64,000 nucleotides of DNA, taken from assembly GCF_000013565.1 (NCBI RefSeq), contig NC_007802.1:2790001-2854000 (forward strand), written 5' to 3'. How positions within the stretch are numbered: position 1 is the first letter of the stretch; every line of letters begins with the position of its first letter. Below, piece by piece: positions 44,441 to 53,486 of this stretch. Below the pieces are notes generated by a model that worked only from the letters and a program-made list of their open reading frames with translations, was not told where the DNA came from and ran no database searches. The DNA is from Jannaschia sp. CCS1. Its GTDB lineage: Bacteria > Pseudomonadota > Alphaproteobacteria > Rhodobacterales > Rhodobacteraceae. The translations under genes and the position numbers were made by a program.

Positions 44441-45580
44441 GTGTCTCACCAACTCCTGAAAGCTATTGCTCTCTCTCTTCTCGCCCTGCCGGTGGCCACA
44501 TCGGCCCTGGCCCAGGACGTGGACCCTGACCGCGTCACCGGGTTCGTCTCCGCGCTGGAGGCCCATGGGTGCCGCCTGTCCCAGACCGACGTTCAGGACT
44601 TTGTCCTGTCCAACGGGTTCGGCGACGCACGCGAAACCCAGGCCATCGTCGGCAGCCTCATCGCGGCGGGCGATGCCCGGACGGAAGGGGCTGATCTCGT
44701 GCTTGAAACCGCGGGTTGCCCCGGCGGCACAGGCGCGGCGACGCCCGCACCGGCCCCGGTTCCGGTCCCCGCTCCGGCTCCTGTGGCAACGCCCGCGCCA
44801 GCCCCGGTGCCCGTCCCGGCCCCGGCGCCGCAGCCCGTTCAGGCCCTCGCGCAATGCCCGGCCAACGCCCTGTCGCTCAGCGCCAACACCCAATGCAGCT
44901 GCCCGGCCAATCCCGGCGGCACGATCTGGGGCAGCAACGTCTATACCGCCGACAGCAACATCTGCCTGGCCGCCCTGCACGCGGGCGCCATGCCGATCAC
45001 CGGCGGCAACATCTCGATCACCCTCGGAGGACGGCTGGAGACGTTCACCGGCACGGCCCAGAACGGCGTCACCTCCAATGCGTGGGGGGCCTATGACACC
45101 AGCTTCACCCTGGCAGCGGTGCAGGCCCCTGCCCCGCAACCCATCCCACAGCCTTTGCCGCAAGCCACTGGCAGCTGCCCCAGCTTTGCCGTGCCCGGTG
45201 ATTTCTATGCCGCCACCGGCGATCAGCTCTATAGCCCCACGCCGTTCACGGTACAGGCAGGCGGGCCGCTGGATATCAGTGGCTGTCAAGTCGGCGGGAT
45301 CGGGTTCGTGACCGAGGTGCCGCAAATCTCGGTCAACCTCTCGGGGATGGAGGCCTATGGCCGTCTGGAGATCGAGGTGGAGGCACAATGCGACACCACC
45401 CTGCTGATCAACACGCCAACCGGCCAATGGGTCTTTGATGACGACAGCCGGGGCAATTTCCAGCCCCTGGTGAACCTGCCCTCCTCGGCGGCCATGAACG
45501 GGCGCATCGACATCTGGGTCGGCAGCTATAACGGCTCCGCCTGTCCCGCCACGGTCGAATTGGAGACCTGGAACAGCTAA
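44441..45580 (+). CDS. Secreted LCCL-domain protein
   Basis: A 379-residue exported protein. The signal peptide ends about TSALAQ. Order: a helical N-terminal segment (FVSALEAHGCRLSQTDVQDF), a Pro/Ala/Val linker (about residues 100-143, repeats of APAPVPVP), an LCCL-like domain (CPANALSLSANTQCSCPAN, GGTIWGSNVYTADSNICLA, ALHAGAM) and a C-terminal beta domain (DTTLLINTPTGQWVFDDDS). I chose the GTG at 44441: AAGGA lies six bases before it and abuts the ATG at 44435, too close for that codon. LCCL domains are found in secreted proteins; role unknown. Confidence 0.78.
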   Translation: MSHQLLKAIALSLLALPVATSALAQDVDPDRVTGFVSALEAHGCRLSQTDVQDFVLSNGFGDARETQAIVGSLIAAGDARTEGADLVLETAGCPGGTGAATPAPAPVPVPAPAPVATPAPAPVPVPAPAPQPVQALAQCPANALSLSANTQCSCPANPGGTIWGSNVYTADSNICLAALHAGAMPITGGNISITLGGRLETFTGTAQNGVTSNAWGAYDTSFTLAAVQAPAPQPIPQPLPQATGSCPSFAVPGDFYAATGDQLYSPTPFTVQAGGPLDISGCQVGGIGFVTEVPQISVNLSGMEAYGRLEIEVEAQCDTTLLINTPTGQWVFDDDSRGNFQPLVNLPSSAAMNGRIDIWVGSYNGSACPATVELETWNS

Positions 45581-45735
45581 GCTCAGCCACGTCGCGCCGC
45601 CGCCCAACCCGGTGGCGGCGCGGCCCATCGCGTCCAAACCGTCTGCCCTTTGACACGGATCAAAGCGCCCGGACCCTCCCTATGGCATCCTTGAAGGCGC
45701 AACTCCTGGCGCATTTGCTTTGAAAGGGCTGCCCT

Positions 45736-46185
45736 ATGACGGACCAAACTCTGTTTACCTCCATCCTTGTTGCCATCGACGGATCGGATGCCTCCCAAAA
45801 GGCGCTCGACACGGCCTGTGCGCTGGCCACGACCTTCGGGGCGGAACTTCACCTCATCCACTCCCCCCAGGTGGAGACGATGTCGATTGCGGTGGGCTAT
45901 TCCGTCGTCGATGTGCCCGTGACGCCGGAGCAAGTCTCCGAAGCGGGCAAGGCGGTCTCTGCCGCTGCCGTGGCCCGGGCCACCGCACTTGGCGTCGTGC
46001 CGCAGGAGACGACCGTGGCAGGCGGTGTGCCCGCCGATGACATTCTGCAATCGGCCAAGCTGAATGACGTCGATCTGATCGTCATGGGCCGCCGGGGTCT
46101 GGGCTCAGTGGCCAGCCTGTTTCTGGGCTCGGTCAGCCAGACCGTGAGCAAAAGCGCCGAATGCTCGGTGCTGACCGTGCACTAG
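45736..46185 (+). CDS. Universal stress protein (UspA family)
   Basis: A 149-residue UspA-fold protein. SILVAIDGSDASQKALDTA is the first strand and helix, and GRRGLGSVASLFLGSVS is the ATP-binding G-x2-G-x9-G-S motif, so nucleotide binding is expected. Role: stress or starvation survival. Located between the LCCL protein gene and a large gap. Confidence 0.95.
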   Translation: MTDQTLFTSILVAIDGSDASQKALDTACALATTFGAELHLIHSPQVETMSIAVGYSVVDVPVTPEQVSEAGKAVSAAAVARATALGVVPQETTVAGGVPADDILQSAKLNDVDLIVMGRRGLGSVASLFLGSVSQTVSKSAECSVLTVH

Positions 46186-46604
46186 ATCCCCGGCTTGCCT
46201 CCCCCCCGGGGGCAGCTGACCCTCGCATGTCCCTCCCCGGACTGTCCCGCATGACATGCCCGCTGTCTCGCGCGTCCGGGCCATGCAGCGCGATGGGTCC
46301 GCGGCCCACTGCCCCCGCGCTGATGTTGGCGCAGGAAAGGGTCTGCTGACGAGCGGTCTGGGCGCTCACGAAACCGTGAAGGCCGAGGCGCGGGGCGAGG
46401 CCGACCGGCGCATTGTGGGTTAACAAAAGGTAAACAGGAAATAGATTTGGAATATATATCAGTATCTTGACCCTGTTGCTCAACCTTGAGCACCCCGGCC
46501 CGTCCGCCGCCCGATCGGCCCTTGCCGCCCTCCCCCCGCCCCGGCTAGGCTCCTCCGCGCGGCGGACCGGGGTCGCGTGATGATTTTCTGGGGAGAGACA
46601 CCAA
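46186..46604. other. 419-bp gap upstream of second SBP gene
   Basis: No convincing gene. Contains CCCCCGGGGG near 46204, a region of AT-richer sequence (46418-46480), a GCTCAA-CC-TTGAGC hairpin near 46480-46494, then a G/C-rich stretch and GGGGAGAG as ribosome site of the next gene. Promoter likely lies in the AT-richer part. Confidence 0.5.
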
Positions 46605-48158
46605 ATGAACCGCTTATTCACTGCCAGCGTGCTGGCCATGGCCACCGCGATCCCGGCCCAGGCCGAAACCTTCCGGTGGGCCGCCACGACCGACCCGCAG
46701 ACCATGGACCCCCACGCGGTGTCCTCCGCCCCGGTTCTGGGGTTCCTGAACAACGTCTATGAGGGCCTCGTGCGGCGCGGCCGCGACATGTCCATCGAAC
46801 CCGCTTTGGCCGAGGCGTGGGAACCACTGCCCGACGGCGCGGGTTGGCGCTTCACCCTGCGCCAGGGCGTGACCTTCCATGATGGCGCGGCCTTCAACGC
46901 CGATGACGTGCTGTTCTCCTACGAGCGCGCCAGTTCCGAGGACAGCGACGTGGCCAGCTGGTTCGCCACCGTCTCGGGCGTCGAGATCGTGGATGAGTTC
47001 ACCGTCGATATCCTGACAACGACGCCGCAGCCGATCTTTCCCGACAGCATCGCCAACTGGATGATGATGGACAGCGACTGGGCCGCCGCCAATGGCGCGG
47101 AACGTCCCGCCCGCGATGCGGAGAATTTCGCGACCCGCAACGTCAACGGCACCGCCGCGTTCATGCTGCAATCGCGCCAGCCCGATCTGGAGACTGTCCT
47201 TGTCCCCTTCGACGGCTGGTGGGGCGAGGTCGAGCATAATGTGACCGAGGCGATCTTCACGCCGATCCAGAACTCCGCCACCGCCGTGGCCGCGTTGCTT
47301 TCGGGCGATATCGACCTGATCGACCCGGTGCCGGTCCAGGACGCGGACCGCGTGGACGCCGCTGACGGCGTCTATGTCCTGTCGGGGATCGAGGCGCGGG
47401 TGATCATGTTGGGCTACGGCCACGACCATGAGACGCTTCTGAACGGCAACGACAACATCTTCTCGGATGTGCGTGTGCGTCAGGCCGTGGCCCACGCCGT
47501 CAATGTCCCCGCGATCCTGCAAGCGATCATGGGCGGCAACGCGGAGGAGGCGAGCCAATTGGTGAGCCCAGCCATGCGCGGCTATTCCGAGGCCCGCGCA
47601 GACCGGCCCGCCTTTGATCAGGATCTGGCGCGGTCCCTGATTGCCGAGGCCGGGGCAGAAGGCGCCGAGTTCAACCTGTCCTGCCCCAATGACCGATACC
47701 TCAATGATGAGGCCGTCTGTCAGGCCATCGTCGGCATGCTGGCCCAGGTCGGCCTGAATGCGCAGCTGGAGACGATGCCGGTCAGCAATTACTGGCCCGA
47801 GCTGCGTGCCGACAATTACGACATGTACCTTCTCGGTTGGTCACCTGGCACGTTCGATGCCGAGCATCCGCTGCGCTTCCTTGTTCACACCAATACTGAG
47901 AACCTCGGGACGTGGAACTTCGGCGGATATTCCAACCCCCGCATCGACGAGATGCTGCCGCTGATCCAGTCCGAGATTGACGAAGATGCGCGTCAGGCCA
48001 TGCTGGATGAGGCCGCGGCCATCGTGCAGGACGATGCGGTCTACAACACGATGTATGTCCAGCCTCTGCTCTGGGGTGTGGCCAATGGCATCGAGCTGAC
48101 CCAGCGCCCCGACAACTTTTTCATCCTGCGGTGGGTGACGGTCGGGGCCGAAAACTAG
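46605..48158 (+). CDS. Peptide ABC transporter substrate-binding protein
   Basis: A 517-residue DppA/OppA-type SBP. A signal peptide ends about IPAQA. Motifs: FRWAATTDPQTMDPHAVSS, WRFTLRQGVTFHDGAAFNAD, FTPIQNSATAVAALLSGDID, VRQAVAHAVNVPAIL and YLLGWSPGTFDAEHPLRF. Presumed to serve the permease/ATPase operon at 49370-53467, but a strong terminator and an opposite-strand gene lie between. Paralog of the protein at 42541. Confidence 0.93.
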   Translation: MNRLFTASVLAMATAIPAQAETFRWAATTDPQTMDPHAVSSAPVLGFLNNVYEGLVRRGRDMSIEPALAEAWEPLPDGAGWRFTLRQGVTFHDGAAFNADDVLFSYERASSEDSDVASWFATVSGVEIVDEFTVDILTTTPQPIFPDSIANWMMMDSDWAAANGAERPARDAENFATRNVNGTAAFMLQSRQPDLETVLVPFDGWWGEVEHNVTEAIFTPIQNSATAVAALLSGDIDLIDPVPVQDADRVDAADGVYVLSGIEARVIMLGYGHDHETLLNGNDNIFSDVRVRQAVAHAVNVPAILQAIMGGNAEEASQLVSPAMRGYSEARADRPAFDQDLARSLIAEAGAEGAEFNLSCPNDRYLNDEAVCQAIVGMLAQVGLNAQLETMPVSNYWPELRADNYDMYLLGWSPGTFDAEHPLRFLVHTNTENLGTWNFGGYSNPRIDEMLPLIQSEIDEDARQAMLDEAAAIVQDDAVYNTMYVQPLLWGVANGIELTQRPDNFFILRWVTVGAEN

Positions 48159-48209
48159 GGAGAGAGATTACGCTTGGTCCCGGCCTGAGGGCCGGACCAA
48201 ACGCCTGAT

Positions 48210-48229
48210 GCGGGGGGCAAGCCCCCCGC
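48210..48229. repeat. GC-rich hairpin, REP-like
   Basis: GCGGGGGG pairs with CCCCCCGC (loop CAAG), a perfect 8-bp stem after the SBP gene, followed 58 bp later by a TATTTG/AGATGAAA stretch. Resembles dispersed intergenic elements of Rhodobacterales, by my recall only. Confidence 0.4.
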
Positions 48230-48306
48230 GCGCGCCAAGCCCTCCTGCCAAACACCTGTGACGACATGGACCCTCCGGGGGGAGTTGTATTTGCCCAGAT
48301 GAAAGG

Positions 48307-48336
48307 GAGGCCCGGCGGCAAGCGGGGCCTCTTTTT
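48307..48336 (+). terminator. Intrinsic terminator
   Basis: GAGGCCC (48307-48313) pairs with GGGCCTC (48325-48331) and is followed by TTTTT. It terminates the SBP transcript from 46605, so it is not co-transcribed with dppB. Confidence 0.85.
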
Positions 48337-48366
48337 GTCGGTGGGTGGCGGGTCTTCGGAGCGGAT

Positions 48367-49158
48367 CTAGAACCCGAAGCTGAAGCGGCGCGCCAGGGTC
48401 ACGCCGAAGATCGCGTGGGTGGTGGAGCCCTGGGCCGTGATCGGGCTGTCGGCGGCGGCGTTGACGAATTCGCTGATCTCAAGATCTGCACGGATCGACC
48501 AATCATCGCTCAACTGGCGTTGCACGCGCAGGTCCAGCCCCATGGACAGCAAGCCTCCGTCGGCATCAAACGCATCGAACGCGCTCATACCGGCCTCGGC
48601 CGCCGTGACGCCGAAATAGGTGCTGGTGTAGCTGTCCGACCCGAAAAACAAGCGCGGGCCGACCGAGATTTCCAGATCATTGGTGGGGCGAAAAATCACA
48701 TCCGCGCCCACTTCACTGACCAGCGCCTCATGCCCGATCACGCCATAGCGGATATCGGCGAAGACGCGGTAGGCCTCGGCCTCGTATTGGGCACCAAGAC
48801 CCAGTTCCAGCGAGAAATCCACGTCGTCTAGGCCCGCAAGCTCTGCGTAATCCGTGGCGGAGCGGCCCGGGATCAGGCGCACCGCGCCGCGCAGGCCAAA
48901 GCCTGTCCGGTCGCGCGCCACGCCCGGCGCGCCTGAGGTGATCGGCCCGAAGGTAAAGGCCTCCAGTGACCCGCGCCCCAGCGGGCTCAGGCCATACTCG
49001 TCGGCGCCGAAATAGACCTGCCGCACCCGGGCCCCGAAGCCGATCTCGCCCGAGATGCCGAAGTCCTGCGCCTGTGCGGTTGTTGCCAAGCTGCCGCCCC
49101 CCAGACCCGTGGTGAGGGCCAGCGCGATCCCGGCGGCCATGCGTGTCATGTTCGTCAT
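48367..49158 (-). CDS. MipA/OmpV family outer membrane protein
   Basis: A 263-residue beta-barrel of the MipA/OmpV family. A signal peptide ends TTAQA; alternating hydrophobic/aromatic strands run to the C-terminal Phe of RFSFGF, the outer-membrane signature. Motifs: YFGADEYGLSPL, GVAR, ISVGPRLFFGSDSYTSTYFG. AGAGGA lies before the ATG at 49158. It sits in reverse between the SBP and the permease genes. Confidence 0.88.
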   Translation of the reverse strand: MTNMTRMAAGIALALTTGLGGGSLATTAQAQDFGISGEIGFGARVRQVYFGADEYGLSPLGRGSLEAFTFGPITSGAPGVARDRTGFGLRGAVRLIPGRSATDYAELAGLDDVDFSLELGLGAQYEAEAYRVFADIRYGVIGHEALVSEVGADVIFRPTNDLEISVGPRLFFGSDSYTSTYFGVTAAEAGMSAFDAFDADGGLLSMGLDLRVQRQLSDDWSIRADLEISEFVNAAADSPITAQGSTTHAIFGVTLARRFSFGF

Positions 49159-49369
49159 CTGTATCCTCTGATCCCGTGCCCCGAACAAGGACAGCCCCCC
49201 GGTCCCGGGGCAGCTAGGGCACGATATGGACGGCGTGCCCCTCAAATCAATAGCGGTCTTGCGATGGCCTCCGCCAGACCTCCCCCTACGTCAACGCCGT
49301 CCCCCTCCCTGCGCCACAATTGCAACGGTCTCCCTTGACCCGCCCCGCCCCTGCCCGCACAAACGGTGG

Positions 49370-50386
49370 ATGCTCAGCTATATCCTCCGCCGTGTGTTCC
49401 AATCCATCCTCGTCCTTCTGGTCGTGGGATTGGTGGCGTTCGCAATGTTTCGCTTCGTGGGCGATCCGGTCGACACCATGCTGGGACAGGAGCGCACGAT
49501 GGAAGATGTCGAGCGTCTGCGGGAGGTTCTGGGCCTCAACAAGCCGTTCTTCCTACAATACTGGGATTTTCTGGTGCGCGCCGTGCAGGGCGATTTCGGC
49601 ATCTCCTACCGCCAGGGCCGTCCGGTGGCCGAGATCATCGCCGAACGCCTGCCCGCCACGCTGGAACTGGCGCTGGTCTCGGGCGTCCTCGCGCTTGGGT
49701 TCGGGATCGTTCTGGGCATCTTCACCGCTATCCGGCGTGACGGGTTCTGGGCCAATTTCATCATGAGCGTCAGTCTTGTGGGCGTGTCGCTGCCGACCTT
49801 CCTGATCGGTGTGCTGCTGATCTATGCCTTTGGCGTCGGCCTCGACATCCGCATCCCGTTTACCGACACCACCTTCAATACCGGCGGCATGCCCACCTTT
49901 GGGCGCGGCGATACCGGAGAGATTTTTGGCTGGACCACCGGGTTCGCCACCTGGGACGGGGTGCAGAGCATCATCCTGCCCGCGATCACCCTTGGCCTTT
50001 ACCAGATGACCTTGATCATGCGCCTTGTGCGCGCCGAAATGCTGGAGGTGCTGCGCGCCGATTACATCCGCTTTGCACGGGCGCGGGGCCTGTCAGACCG
50101 GGCGATCAACTTCCGCCATGCCCTGAAGAACACCATGGTACCGGTGATCACGGTCACGGGTCTGCAACTGGGCTCTATCATCGCGTTTGCGATCATCACC
50201 GAGACGGTGTTCCAATGGCCCGGCGTCGGGCTTCTCTTCATCAACGCGATCCAGTTCGTCGATATCCCCGTGATGGCCGCCTATCTGATGCTGATTTCCG
50301 TGATGTTCGTGGGCATCAATCTGGCGGTGGACCTGCTTTATGTGGCGATTGACCCGCGCCTGCGCGTGGATGGGAAAACGACATGA
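49370..50386 (+). CDS. dppB: Peptide ABC transporter permease DppB-type
   Basis: A 338-residue inner-membrane permease with about six helices. Starts MLSYILRRVFQSILVLLVVG, the classic DppB N terminus, and contains DPVDTMLGQE, SYRQGRPVAEII, and the EAA-type coupling loop ADYIRFARARGLSDRAINFRHA. First gene of the transporter operon, overlapping dppC by four bases (ATGA). Confidence 0.94.
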   Translation: MLSYILRRVFQSILVLLVVGLVAFAMFRFVGDPVDTMLGQERTMEDVERLREVLGLNKPFFLQYWDFLVRAVQGDFGISYRQGRPVAEIIAERLPATLELALVSGVLALGFGIVLGIFTAIRRDGFWANFIMSVSLVGVSLPTFLIGVLLIYAFGVGLDIRIPFTDTTFNTGGMPTFGRGDTGEIFGWTTGFATWDGVQSIILPAITLGLYQMTLIMRLVRAEMLEVLRADYIRFARARGLSDRAINFRHALKNTMVPVITVTGLQLGSIIAFAIITETVFQWPGVGLLFINAIQFVDIPVMAAYLMLISVMFVGINLAVDLLYVAIDPRLRVDGKTT

Positions 50387-51357
50387 GCGATACGCCCCAG
50401 ACGCCCGAGCAGCCCACCCCCGCCGTGCCCGCCGCCCGCGCGCAATCGCGCCTCTACCGCGCGTGGGACAGTGATGTCGGCTACGCCTTCCGTCATTCCC
50501 CCGTGGCGCTGGTTTCGGCCAGCCTGACCGTCATCCTGATCCTGGCGGCTGTCTTCGCGCCGCTCATTGCCCCCTATGACCCGTTCAACCCCGCATCCCT
50601 GAACCTGATGAACGGGCTGACGCCGCCCGGCACGCCGTCGCCCTTCACCGGGGACAGCTTCATTCTGGGCACCGATGATCAGGGGCGCGATGTGTTCTCC
50701 ACCATCCTCTACGGGTTGCGGATATCGCTGTTTGTGGGTTTTGCAGCCGTGACCTTCGCGCTTGTTCTGGGCGTTTCCCTTGGCCTTATTGCGGGCTATG
50801 TCGGCGGGTGGACCGAGACGATCATCATGCGCATCGCCGATATCCAGCTGACCTTCCCGTCGATCCTTGTGGCGCTGCTGATCTCTGGCATCGCCAAGGG
50901 AGTGACCCCCATCGAATACCGCGATGAGATGGCGTTGTTCGTGCTGATCCTCGCCATTGGCCTGTCGGATTGGGTGCAATTCGCACGGGTGGTGCGCGGG
51001 GCGACGCTGGTGGAAAAGAACAAGGAATACGTGCAGGCCGCCCGCCTCATCGGGCGATCAACATTCGTCATCATGGCCCGCCACATCCTGCCCAACGTCC
51101 TATCACCCGTGCTGGTGATCGCCACCATTTCGCTGGCGCTGGCCATCATCGCCGAGGCAACGCTGTCCTTCCTCGGCGTCGGTGCCCCGCCCACGGAACC
51201 CTCCCTCGGCACGCTGATCCGCATCGGCCAGACGTTCCTGTTCTCCGGCAAATGGTGGATCCTTGTCTTCCCCGCCGCCACGCTCCTCGTGCTGGCACTG
51301 GCCGTAAATTTGCTCGGCGACTGGCTCCGCGACGCGATCAACCCGAGGCTGCGGTGA
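50383..51357 (+). CDS. dppC: Peptide ABC transporter permease DppC-type
   Basis: A 324-residue permease with an extended N terminus (Pro/Ala-rich) before the first helix. Typical DppC features: PYDPFNPASLNLMNGLTPPG, GTDDQGRDVFSTILYGLRIS, coupling loop KEYVQAARLIGRSTFVIMARH, and SFLGVGAPPTEPSLGTLI. Overlaps dppB, and its stop overlaps the next start (TGATG). Confidence 0.94.
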   Translation: MSDTPQTPEQPTPAVPAARAQSRLYRAWDSDVGYAFRHSPVALVSASLTVILILAAVFAPLIAPYDPFNPASLNLMNGLTPPGTPSPFTGDSFILGTDDQGRDVFSTILYGLRISLFVGFAAVTFALVLGVSLGLIAGYVGGWTETIIMRIADIQLTFPSILVALLISGIAKGVTPIEYRDEMALFVLILAIGLSDWVQFARVVRGATLVEKNKEYVQAARLIGRSTFVIMARHILPNVLSPVLVIATISLALAIIAEATLSFLGVGAPPTEPSLGTLIRIGQTFLFSGKWWILVFPAATLLVLALAVNLLGDWLRDAINPRLR

Positions 51358-51767
51358 TGCGCTTCGCGCCCCTCCTCGCTACGCTCCTCGCAGTTACTCC
51401 CGTGGCCGCGCAGGAAACTGAATATGATCCGGAAGGGGCGGTGCTTTGCAGCTATGCGATCACTACAGCGATGCTCGAAATGCAGCGCCAATGTCGCCCT
51501 GATGCGGCAGCATTGGCTACCGTCCTGGACGCAAGCCTTTCGCAACACCGCGAATTTGTGCGCCGGAACTCTGACCTCACGGACAACGAACTGAGTGATT
51601 TTGAGAGGCACCAAGGGCGTGATAATGCAAGGACATGCGAGGAACTGGCTGCGGAAGGCTGGCTTGGGTTTCTAAGCTCAATAGAAGCAGATGTGGCGGG
51701 GTATGAGGATGCAATTTCTCAGCTCCTGGAACGAGACCGCGTACCAGTATGGAATCCATGTTTATGA
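51357..51767 (+). CDS. Small secreted protein inside the dpp operon
   Basis: A 136-residue protein. Signal peptide RFAPLLATLLAVTPVAAQ, then four cysteines (LCSY, QCRP, TCEEL, NPCL) that could form two disulfides. The helical core (LDASLSQHREFVRRNSDL) contains no recognised domain, though it recalls the small lysozyme-inhibitor-like group (DUF1311). It is translationally coupled on both sides: TGATG with dppC and ATGA with dppDF. Base composition is lower in GC than its neighbours. Confidence 0.8.
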   Translation: MRFAPLLATLLAVTPVAAQETEYDPEGAVLCSYAITTAMLEMQRQCRPDAAALATVLDASLSQHREFVRRNSDLTDNELSDFERHQGRDNARTCEELAAEGWLGFLSSIEADVAGYEDAISQLLERDRVPVWNPCL

Positions 51768-53467
51768 GCCTCCTAGAAATCGAAAACCTCACCGTCGAAT
51801 TCCCCACGCGGCGCGCGCTCTTCACTGCGGTGAAATCCGCCAACCTCAGCGTGGAGCCCGGCGAAATCCACGGCCTTGTGGGTGAATCCGGTGCTGGAAA
51901 GTCCACCATCGGGGCCGCCGTCATGGGGCTGCTGGACAGGCCCGGGCGCATTGCGGGCGGGATCATCCGCTACAAGGGCGATGAAATTTCGGGCCTTGAT
52001 ACCGGAGCGATGCGCGCGCTTCGGGGCAAGAAGATCTCGATGATTTTCCAGGACCCGCTGACGTCGCTGAACCCGCTCTTCACCGTCCGCCAACAGTTGG
52101 TGGAGACGATATCCCAACATCTCAACGTCACGGCGGAGGAGGCCCACACCCGCGCCCGCGATCTGATCGACCGTGTCGGCATCCCCGACCCGGAGGCGCG
52201 GCTGGACCAGTACCCGCACCAGTTCTCCGGCGGGATGCGGCAGCGGGTGGTCATCGCACTGGCCCTCTGCTCCGAGCCGGACGTGATCATCGCGGACGAG
52301 CCGACCACCGCGCTTGATGTGTCCATCCAGGCGCAAATCCTTGATCTGATTAAGGAATTGGCAACCGAGCGGCAAGTCGGCGTGATCCTGATCACCCATG
52401 ATATGGGCGTGATTGCCGACACGACCGACAAGGTCACGGTCATGTATATGGGCGAGGTCGTGGAATCGGGCACCACCGCGCAGGTTCTGGGCCAGCCCCA
52501 ACACGAATACACCAAATCCCTGATCGCCGCCGTGCCGCGCCCCACCGTGAAGCTCCACCGCTTCCCGCTGATCTCCTATGGCGGGCGGGTGATGGAATTC
52601 GCGATTGAGGACCTCAAGCGCAATTGGCCGGAGGTGGAAACCGACCGCCGCAAATCCCTGGTGCAGATCGACGGCATCACCAAACGCTTCGTTCAAACCC
52701 GCGCAATCCTGCCGCGCAACCGCAAGTTATTCACAGCTGTGGATAACGCGACGTTTGATATCAAGCAGGGCGAAGTCTTTGGTCTGGTTGGGGAATCTGG
52801 CTCCGGCAAATCCACCATCGCGCGGATGATTGCCGGGTTATACACAGTCGATGGTGGCGAGGTTCAGTTTGACGGCAAGCCCGTCTCCAACCAGCCCGGC
52901 GGCGTGCCGGACTGGTATCGCAAGCAGATCCAGATGATTTTCCAGGACCCCTTCTCGTCGCTCAATCCCCGTATGCGCGTCGATGAAATTATCGCAGAAC
53001 CCGCCCGCCACCACGGTCTTCTGACCGGGCAGGCGCTGAGGGATCGCGTGGCGGAATTGTTGGAGCGTGTGGGCCTGGGCGCGGCGGCGGGCGTGAAATA
53101 TCCCCATGAGTTTTCCGGTGGCCAGCGGCAGCGCATTTCCATCGCCCGCGCGCTCGCCACCCAGCCCAGGTTCCTGATCTGTGATGAGCCGACATCGGCG
53201 CTTGATGTGTCGATCCAGGCGCAGATTCTGAACATTCTCAAGGACCTGCAAGAGCATCTTGGGCTGACAATGCTCTTCATCTCTCACGATCTGCCCGTGG
53301 TCCGCCAGATGTGCGACCGCGTCGGCGTGATGAAGAACGGGGAGTTGGTGGAAGTCGCCGAGACCGAGACGCTGTTCGCGACCCCGCAGCACCCCTATAC
53401 TCAGGGTCTCCTCTCACTCATGCCGCGCCTTGATGGCCTGTCCGACGAGGGGCTGTCGGTCGCCTGA
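51764..53467 (+). CDS. Fused double ATPase of peptide ABC transporter (DppDF)
   Basis: A 567-residue protein with two ABC ATPase domains in one chain. First: GESGAGKST, FSGGMRQRVVIA, DVIIADEPTTALD. Second: GESGSGKST, FSGGQRQRISIARAL, FLICDEPTSALD. In the paired DppD and DppF of other bacteria these are separate; the fusion is as in GsiA. Starts MSLLEIENLTVEF at 51764, ATGA overlap with the preceding gene. It powers import with the DppBC permease. Confidence 0.94.
   Translation: MSLLEIENLTVEFPTRRALFTAVKSANLSVEPGEIHGLVGESGAGKSTIGAAVMGLLDRPGRIAGGIIRYKGDEISGLDTGAMRALRGKKISMIFQDPLTSLNPLFTVRQQLVETISQHLNVTAEEAHTRARDLIDRVGIPDPEARLDQYPHQFSGGMRQRVVIALALCSEPDVIIADEPTTALDVSIQAQILDLIKELATERQVGVILITHDMGVIADTTDKVTVMYMGEVVESGTTAQVLGQPQHEYTKSLIAAVPRPTVKLHRFPLISYGGRVMEFAIEDLKRNWPEVETDRRKSLVQIDGITKRFVQTRAILPRNRKLFTAVDNATFDIKQGEVFGLVGESGSGKSTIARMIAGLYTVDGGEVQFDGKPVSNQPGGVPDWYRKQIQMIFQDPFSSLNPRMRVDEIIAEPARHHGLLTGQALRDRVAELLERVGLGAAAGVKYPHEFSGGQRQRISIARALATQPRFLICDEPTSALDVSIQAQILNILKDLQEHLGLTMLFISHDLPVVRQMCDRVGVMKNGELVEVAETETLFATPQHPYTQGLLSLMPRLDGLSDEGLSVA
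52727..52846. promoter_or_regulatory. Three DnaA-box-like sites inside dppDF
   Basis: TTATTCACA (52727-52735), TGTGGATAA (52738-52746) and TTATACACA (52838-52846), all fitting TTATNCACA, within 120 bp of coding sequence. The first two are inverted, two bases apart. Binding is inferred only. Confidence 0.35.
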
Positions 53468-53486
53468 TGCTGCGGCGCGGCGGGGC

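Noticed and set aside
44360-45637. 425-codon open frame opposite the LCCL gene
   Set aside because: The + strand has a signal peptide, an LCCL-like motif and a ribosome site; the opposite frame is Gly/Arg-rich with none of these.
46198-46215. CCCCCGGGGG palindrome after the uspA gene as terminator
   Set aside because: No T tract and no clear loop; kept only as part of the intergenic description.
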